Source of the DNA: Crotophaga sulcirostris
Lineage: Eukaryota > Chordata > Aves > Cuculiformes > Crotophagidae
Assembly (NCBI GenBank): GCA_013397455.1
Contig: VYZB01000214.1
Span: 1,290,572 to 1,354,571 of the forward strand
Direction: 5' to 3'
DNA: 64,000 nucleotides
Shown one piece after another: positions 59,360 to 64,000 of this stretch. Made by a program: the position numbers and the translations under genes. Position 1 is the first letter of the stretch. Every line of letters begins with the position of its first letter. The notes under the pieces are model-generated. The model saw nothing but the letters and a program-made list of their open reading frames with translations, had not been told where the DNA came from and did no database searches.

Positions 59360-60000
59360 AAGCTATACCTCACCTGTAGTCCTGCATTCAGTTTTAGGAT
59401 CCTCAGCACAGGAAGGACATGGAGTGAGTGAGTCCACAGGAGGCTACAAAGATGGTCCGAGGGCTGGAGCACCTCCGATATGAGGACAGGCTGAGAGAGT
59501 TTGTTCAGTCTGGAGAAGATACTGGGATACTTTCGCGCAGCCTCCCAATACTGAAAGGGGCTCCAGAAAAGCTGGGGAGGGGCTCTTGATCAGGGAGTGC
59601 AGGGGTAAGATAAGGGGGAATGTTTTTCAACTGAAAGAGGGGAGATTGAAATGAGATTTTAGGAAGAAATATTTTCCTGTGAGGGTGGAGGGACCCTGGT
59701 CCAGGTTGCCCAGAGCAGTGGTGGCTGCCCCATCCCTGGAGATGTTCAAGGCCAGGCTGGATGGGGCTTGGAGCCCCCTGATCCAGTGGGAGGTGTCCCT
59801 GCCCATAGCAGACTAGCCTTACATCCTCTCTGTTGTTGCTTTTGTTTGTTGTTATTTTAATAGAAAGAATGAATCTGAATTCACAAAGATTGTATCTTTT
59901 CTGCAGTTAAGTTAATTATTTGTTAATTTGTTAATTATGGAGCTGGATGAGCTGTAAGGTCTCTTCCAACACAAACCATTTTCTGATTCTGTGACTCTTA
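59360..60000 (+). mobile_element. CR1 retrotransposon split by a foreign insert
   Basis: Sense CR1 from TCACCTGTAGTCCTGC and TTCAGTTTTAGGATCCTCAG (late ORF2) through GAGGGCTGGAGCACCTCCGA, GGGGCTCTTGATCAGGGAGT and TCCCTGGAGATGTTCAAGGC to GGAGGTGTCCCTGCCCATAG. The CR1 text then breaks off. About 123 bp of unrelated AT-rich sequence follows (about 59812-59934). CR1 resumes with GGAGCTGGATGAGC and ends in TTCTGATTCTGTGACTC. Confidence 0.93.
59812..59934. other. Foreign insert inside a CR1 copy
   Basis: AT-rich sequence starting ACTAGCCTTACATCC and ending in a TTGTTAATTTGTTAATTATG repeat. It replaces the short G-rich GGCAGGGGGTTGG part of CR1. No target duplication or terminal repeat is evident, and it matches no element I know. 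Confidence 0.6.
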
Positions 60001-61011
60001 AGTCTGTCCTTGTAAACCTGACCTCCAAAAAAGGTAACCATTCAGAATTTTAAAAAGCCCCAACCAGCCCCAGCTGAAAGAGCAGTAGCCATCAGAGAGC
60101 ACGGAGTGCAGAGTCCTCTCAGCTCAGGTCTGCAACCAAAGGATTCCTGGCAGGGGCCACACCAGCTGCAAGGCAGCGCGTGTGCTGTGGTGTTGCCCAA
60201 CACCTGGCAAACAGCACATGAGAAAGTCACGGGCTGGGCATGGTGAACGTGACCAAAACCCAGAGAAGCAAGCAAAGGTTGCTCTGAAATCCAAGAACGG
60301 CTGGAAAAATCCCCTGGGTTTTCACAGCGCTGCCGTGAGACTTTGTGTAGGAACCCAAGAGCCTGGCACGGCTCTCTTGGAAGTCCCCCAACATGGGACA
60401 CCTTGACTTCCCACCTCCTGTGTACTGGATGCCCCCTGCCTTTTTTTGTCCATCCCATTGCCTTTTGTACCAAAGTGACACAGACTGATGAGGATTACTT
60501 CCACGGCTTCCTCAGGGATCAGGGGGTTCCCTACAGCCCTTGTTCATGGATAATGGTCCCATTAAGCATCTTCCCAAGGCTAGGGGAGCGGGCATACCTG
60601 GCCCCCAATGTGGGAATGACCACTGTCCCCGACAGCCGTTAGCATCTGAATAAGAGTGGTGCCTGCAGAACAACAGGCAGTTATCCCCCTGAAAAGCTTT
60701 TAAGTGGCATTAATTGCTGACCACAGACTCCAGGCTAGCACAGAATGAACTGTGTTGACAAACAGGATAAAATATATTGGATTTCCTGCAGGGGCAAAAT
60801 TTGTAGGATTGGGCCTCACTGAGGGCAAGATCCACTTTAATCTTCTGTGATCACAAAGTCAGCAACGCTCCACGCCGAGTGACAGCAGCACAGCTCGAAA
60901 TGTCCACAACAACCTAAAATTGACTCTGGTGGCTTTGTGATGCCTCTCTGGCTTGAGGAGAAGGCACCCAGGGGAAGGGTGAGCACCTGCTCTCCACATT
61001 GCTGAACTGAG
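60001..61011. other. Unique sequence, no gene seen
   Basis: A minus-strand frame of 143 codons (60042-60473) has no recognisable family resemblance or splice context. Confidence 0.5.
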
Positions 61012-61475
61012 TCATGGAATCATGGAATCATGGAATCATGGAATGATTTGGGTCAGAAGGGATCTTAAGCCCATCCAGTTCCACCCCCCTGCCATGGACA
61101 GGGACACCTCTCACTGGATCAGGGGGCTCCAAGCCCCATCCAGCCTGGCCTTGAACACCTCCAGGGATGGGGCAGCCACCACTTCTCTGGGCAACCTGGA
61201 CCAGGGCCTCCCCACCCTTACAGGAAAACACTTTTTCCTAAGATCTCATGTCAATCTTCCCCCTTCCAGCAGAAAACCATTCCCCCTTGTCTGATCCCTG
61301 CACTCCCTGGTAACCAGGTTGAACAACCCCACACTCAGCCTATCCTCAGGAGGGATGTGCCACTGCCCTTGGATAATGTCTGTGGCCTCCTCTGGACTCA
61401 CTCCAAGTAGTCCAGGTCCTTCCTGTGCTGGGGACTCCAGAACTGGACACAGGGCTCCAGGTGGGATCTCCCCAG
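61012..61475 (-). mobile_element. CR1 retrotransposon, 3' part of a copy split by an LTR piece
   Basis: Antisense CR1 beginning at its 3' terminus with four octamer units in a row (TCATGGAA repeated), then CCATCCAGTTCCACCCCCCT, ATGGACAGGGACACCTCTCA and CAGCACAGGAAGGACC-type wording in reverse. It runs to CAGGTGGGATCTCCCCAG, where an LTR fragment interrupts it. CR1 resumes at 61590. Confidence 0.95.
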
Positions 61476-61589
61476 TGACGTGCGGAAACAAACTCTACAA
61501 CTCAGAAAGAGTTATAAAGCAGGTACATTTATTACGATGTTGGGCGCAGGTTGGATAATTCCAAAAAGCAGTGCGCGCCGAATGAAAGG
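61476..61589 (-). mobile_element. R-U5-only LTR fragment nested in a CR1
   Basis: 114 bp in minus orientation. 61476-61580 matches the last 105 or so bp of the LTR family at 8167 and 41272: TGACGTGCGGAAAC at the LTR end, the AATAAA signal (plus-strand TTTATT at 61528-61533), and GGTTGGATAATTCC. The match stops at GCGCGCCG, close to the predicted transcription start, so U3 and its TATA box are absent. Nine unmatched bases (AATGAAAGG) follow. CCAG flanks both sides (61472-61475 and 61590-61593) and restores the CR1 text when one copy is removed. It may be an integrated strong-stop-like DNA or a solo LTR that lost U3. Confidence 0.85.
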
Positions 61590-61850
61590 CCAGAGCAAAG
61601 CAGAAGGGCAGGATCTCTTGCCCTTGCCCTCCTGGCTCCACAGTTTTGGATGCAGCCCAGGACGTGGTTGGCTTTCTGGGTGCACATGCACATTGCCAGC
61701 TTATGTCAAACCACTCATCCACCAGCACCTCAACTACTTTTCAGAACTGCTCCCAATCCATTCTCCACCCAGCCCGTATTTGTACTTGACACTGCCCTTA
61801 CTCAGGTCCAGCCCCTTTGTCTCTCAAGGCCCAGGTGTACCTTGTTCTGC
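61590..61850 (-). mobile_element. CR1 retrotransposon, 5' part of the split copy
   Basis: Continues the CR1 copy from 61475: AGAGCAAAGCAGAAGGGCAG, then GGATGCAGCCCAGGACGTGG, then TTGGCTTTCTGGGTGCACAT, then TGCTCCCAATCCATTCTCCA, then CTTACTCAGGTCCAGC. On the minus strand this is the ORF2 C-terminal coding region (the same part as 50995-51240). The match fades by about 61850. Confidence 0.88.
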
Positions 61851-64000
61851 TAAGAGATGTGAAGAAGCAACACAGCCCTGAAACACAGTCTCCTTTCACT
61901 CACAAGGCTTTCTCTGTATCTTCCACTGCTCTTTGAACATAATGAATATCCCTCTACAGCCCAGGAGTGGGGGAAAGGTGGGAGCATTCTAAAGCTGAGA
62001 GAGGAAAAGTTTTATTAATGTGGTTTAATCTTTGTAAAAGAATTGCTAACCAGTAAATATCGTCTGGTCTGTCAGGTTCCAAGAAGGTTGCATGAAGGTC
62101 AGAGTTAGTACTTTCCTATGATTCCCTGGAAAATCATATTCAAACGGTCTTTATTCCTAAGAGCTGAAATAACTTCAAGGCTGACCCTGCACCTGTGCGA
62201 TGCTCTTCTTTCTATAACTCATTCCTGCACAGTACAAGTTGCTGACCTGAAAAAAGTACCATGGCACTATTTTTTCCCCAGGAGCACCATCCCCTATTCA
62301 GTGCTATGTGTCATACAATCGTGCCAATTCCTGGCTAGTTTTGATATGTCTGCTCAGCTTTCCGACGTAAGGGTTGTCAACTCAGGTGGCCCAACTTCAG
62401 TGGCACTGGGGAAGCCCAACATAGGTATGACCAGACTCTAAATTGTGAGAAATACCATGGCTCTGTCTCAGAAAAGTTCTGTGACAACTCTTCATAGAAA
62501 AATCTGCCTCTGGGGATCTTGAGCCTCCCTATCCTTTCCTCTACCCCTGTATATATGGAGAGATCAGAGGTAGAAACCCACCCACATTCACATACCAGCT
62601 GCAGGAACTCTTGCTTATTCTCCTGCCAAAGCTGCTCCATGAATCTGGCAGAGACAGGAAACCCCAGTGTCTTTTACAGCCAAGCAGCAGCCTGAATGCT
62701 CCACTCCTGCTGACCCACAGAGGCAGCCTGACAAACTGATCTTGGTGCTTGGGTGTTTCAAAACTAACGGCTCTTCCCAGTCCCCAGCCAGTTTCCAAAA
62801 CACACGAGGAAAGCCTTCAGTAACCAAACACTGATGCTTCCATGCACAGGTGTCTGAGAGATACCAACCCTTCTCTCTCTTCCTGGCCGGTGGATTGGGG
62901 TAGAGCATTTTTTAGTGTGATCTTCCTGTCCTAGCCTCACTGCAACGTCACACACTGAAGAAGTAACCCTTAGATAGATGGACCGACGGTGGGACATAAT
63001 CGGCAGCCTGGAACTGAGGATACCCTTTCCCTGAGAAGCAACCTTGCTTGGAAGGCTGGCAGATGGATGGCAATTAAGGTTACTTTAGGTCAAGGCACTG
63101 CCACAGATCTCTCCAGCAGTGACCTCCTGGCTTTCTAGCACTGATGCCCAGTACCCACAGTGAACAGCAGAGCTTGTAACTCCATTACTGTGCAGTTGCC
63201 ACAGAGTCAATATCCAGTGCACTTAGTAATGCTCTTGGGTGTTAGATTACAAACAACTCCCCTTATTAGAAATAGCAGAAAGAAACAAAATGCCCTCCCT
63301 AAAGCACTTATTTCTACTTGGATTTACAAAAACTTTTTGCAATCAAACCGATATTCATTCAATTGAAGAAGAAGATGAAACTTCCCCTGATAGTCTGTTG
63401 CATTACAAAACTGAACTGTGCTCCCTGTGCGCTCTGGCTCGAGGACTTCTAGAGGATTTCTGATAAATTGGGGTCATTTGATGGCTCAGAGCGAAAACCA
63501 TGTGAAAAAATCTGGCTTTTGCTAATTCAGACCTCCAGCTCAGCAGGTACATGTGGGTGGCCTTTTGAAGTTTGAGCAGTAGATCTTCTGCTTGAGCAAA
63601 ATGATTTTGTTTCCCCGCAGTCAGTGGTGCTGGGCCAGCCTGCACTGTCTGAGGACAGTCCCTCTCATATTTATCCCAGCACAAACCTCCACGAGGAACT
63701 CAAAAAACCCTATAGGATCTGCAGAGAAAGCATTGAAAAAGACTGTGCAAAGTCCAGTCAACTGAAATTGCAAAGCTTTGCCTCCAGTGAATGGAAGAGA
63801 ATGAGTTGCACAGTTAGAAAGCCAAAATATTAATGTAAGTTCCCACAACACGACTGTCCAATAAAGATGGTGCTAAAAAAACGCAAGTATTGGCCCCAGC
63901 AAACAAAAAATGGACTTCATTTGCTGCTAATAATATTCAGTCATCAGGATGTGGCTAATTTCTTCTCACAAGGCCAGATCTAGACCACAAATAATTAACT
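61851..64000. other. Unique sequence, no gene seen
   Basis: No exon, RNA gene or mobile element recognised to the end of the window. Frames of 85-107 codons lack support. Confidence 0.5.

Noticed and set aside
1..64000. CRISPR array, operon or phage-like system
   Set aside because: No regular direct repeats with unique spacers, no ribosome-binding-site-led gene rows and no dense coding. The window is vertebrate DNA.

Overview
The window looks like a stretch of bird (neognath avian) nuclear DNA. The best evidence is at least 21 copies of the CR1 non-LTR retrotransposon, all cut off at the 5' end. Many keep the short 3' octamer repeats (ATTCTATG, GATTCTGT and similar) that mark avian CR1. Together they cover roughly 7 kb, about 11% of the window. 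Most belong to one well-preserved group of similar copies, which suggests a lineage with a fairly recent CR1 burst. The species cannot be named from this sequence. No bacterial, plasmid or viral gene layout is present.

I find no intact protein-coding gene, rRNA, tRNA or CRISPR array. The longest open frames (up to 262 codons) lie mostly on or antisense to CR1 copies. The rest lack a convincing start, splice sites or a recognisable family. The window therefore reads as intergenic or intronic DNA. I can only offer weak hints of host gene parts: two short signal-peptide-like frames that run into splice-donor-like sites (34.96 and 36.51 kb), and a small CpG-rich patch (14.33-14.59 kb) that could be a promoter or enhancer.

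Layout: 0-10 kb has five CR1 copies, a 100-bp pentanucleotide microsatellite (4.13 kb), a T-box-like palindrome (4.55 kb) and a solo LTR on the minus strand (8.17-8.58 kb) with a perfect 4-bp target duplication. 10-28.5 kb holds scattered CR1 copies, a CA microsatellite, a 21-bp tandem duplication and a possible MIR-like SINE relic. 28.5-38.8 kb has no CR1 at all. 39-42 kb has a CR1 and then an LTR on the plus strand. That LTR is followed by an arginine-tRNA-type primer binding site and about 300 bp of retroviral leader, after which retroviral sequence stops. 42-64 kb is again CR1-rich. It includes a long copy that retains the C-terminal part of ORF2 (50.9-51.7 kb), a copy split by about 123 bp of foreign sequence (59.8 kb), and a copy split by a third LTR piece made only of R-U5-like sequence (61.48-61.59 kb).

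The most interesting material is this endogenous retrovirus family. It shows three insertion states in one window: a solo LTR, a 5' LTR plus leader, and an R-U5-only fragment that looks like the footprint of minus-strand strong-stop DNA. The leader also carries a motif resembling the T-arm of its own presumed primer tRNA.
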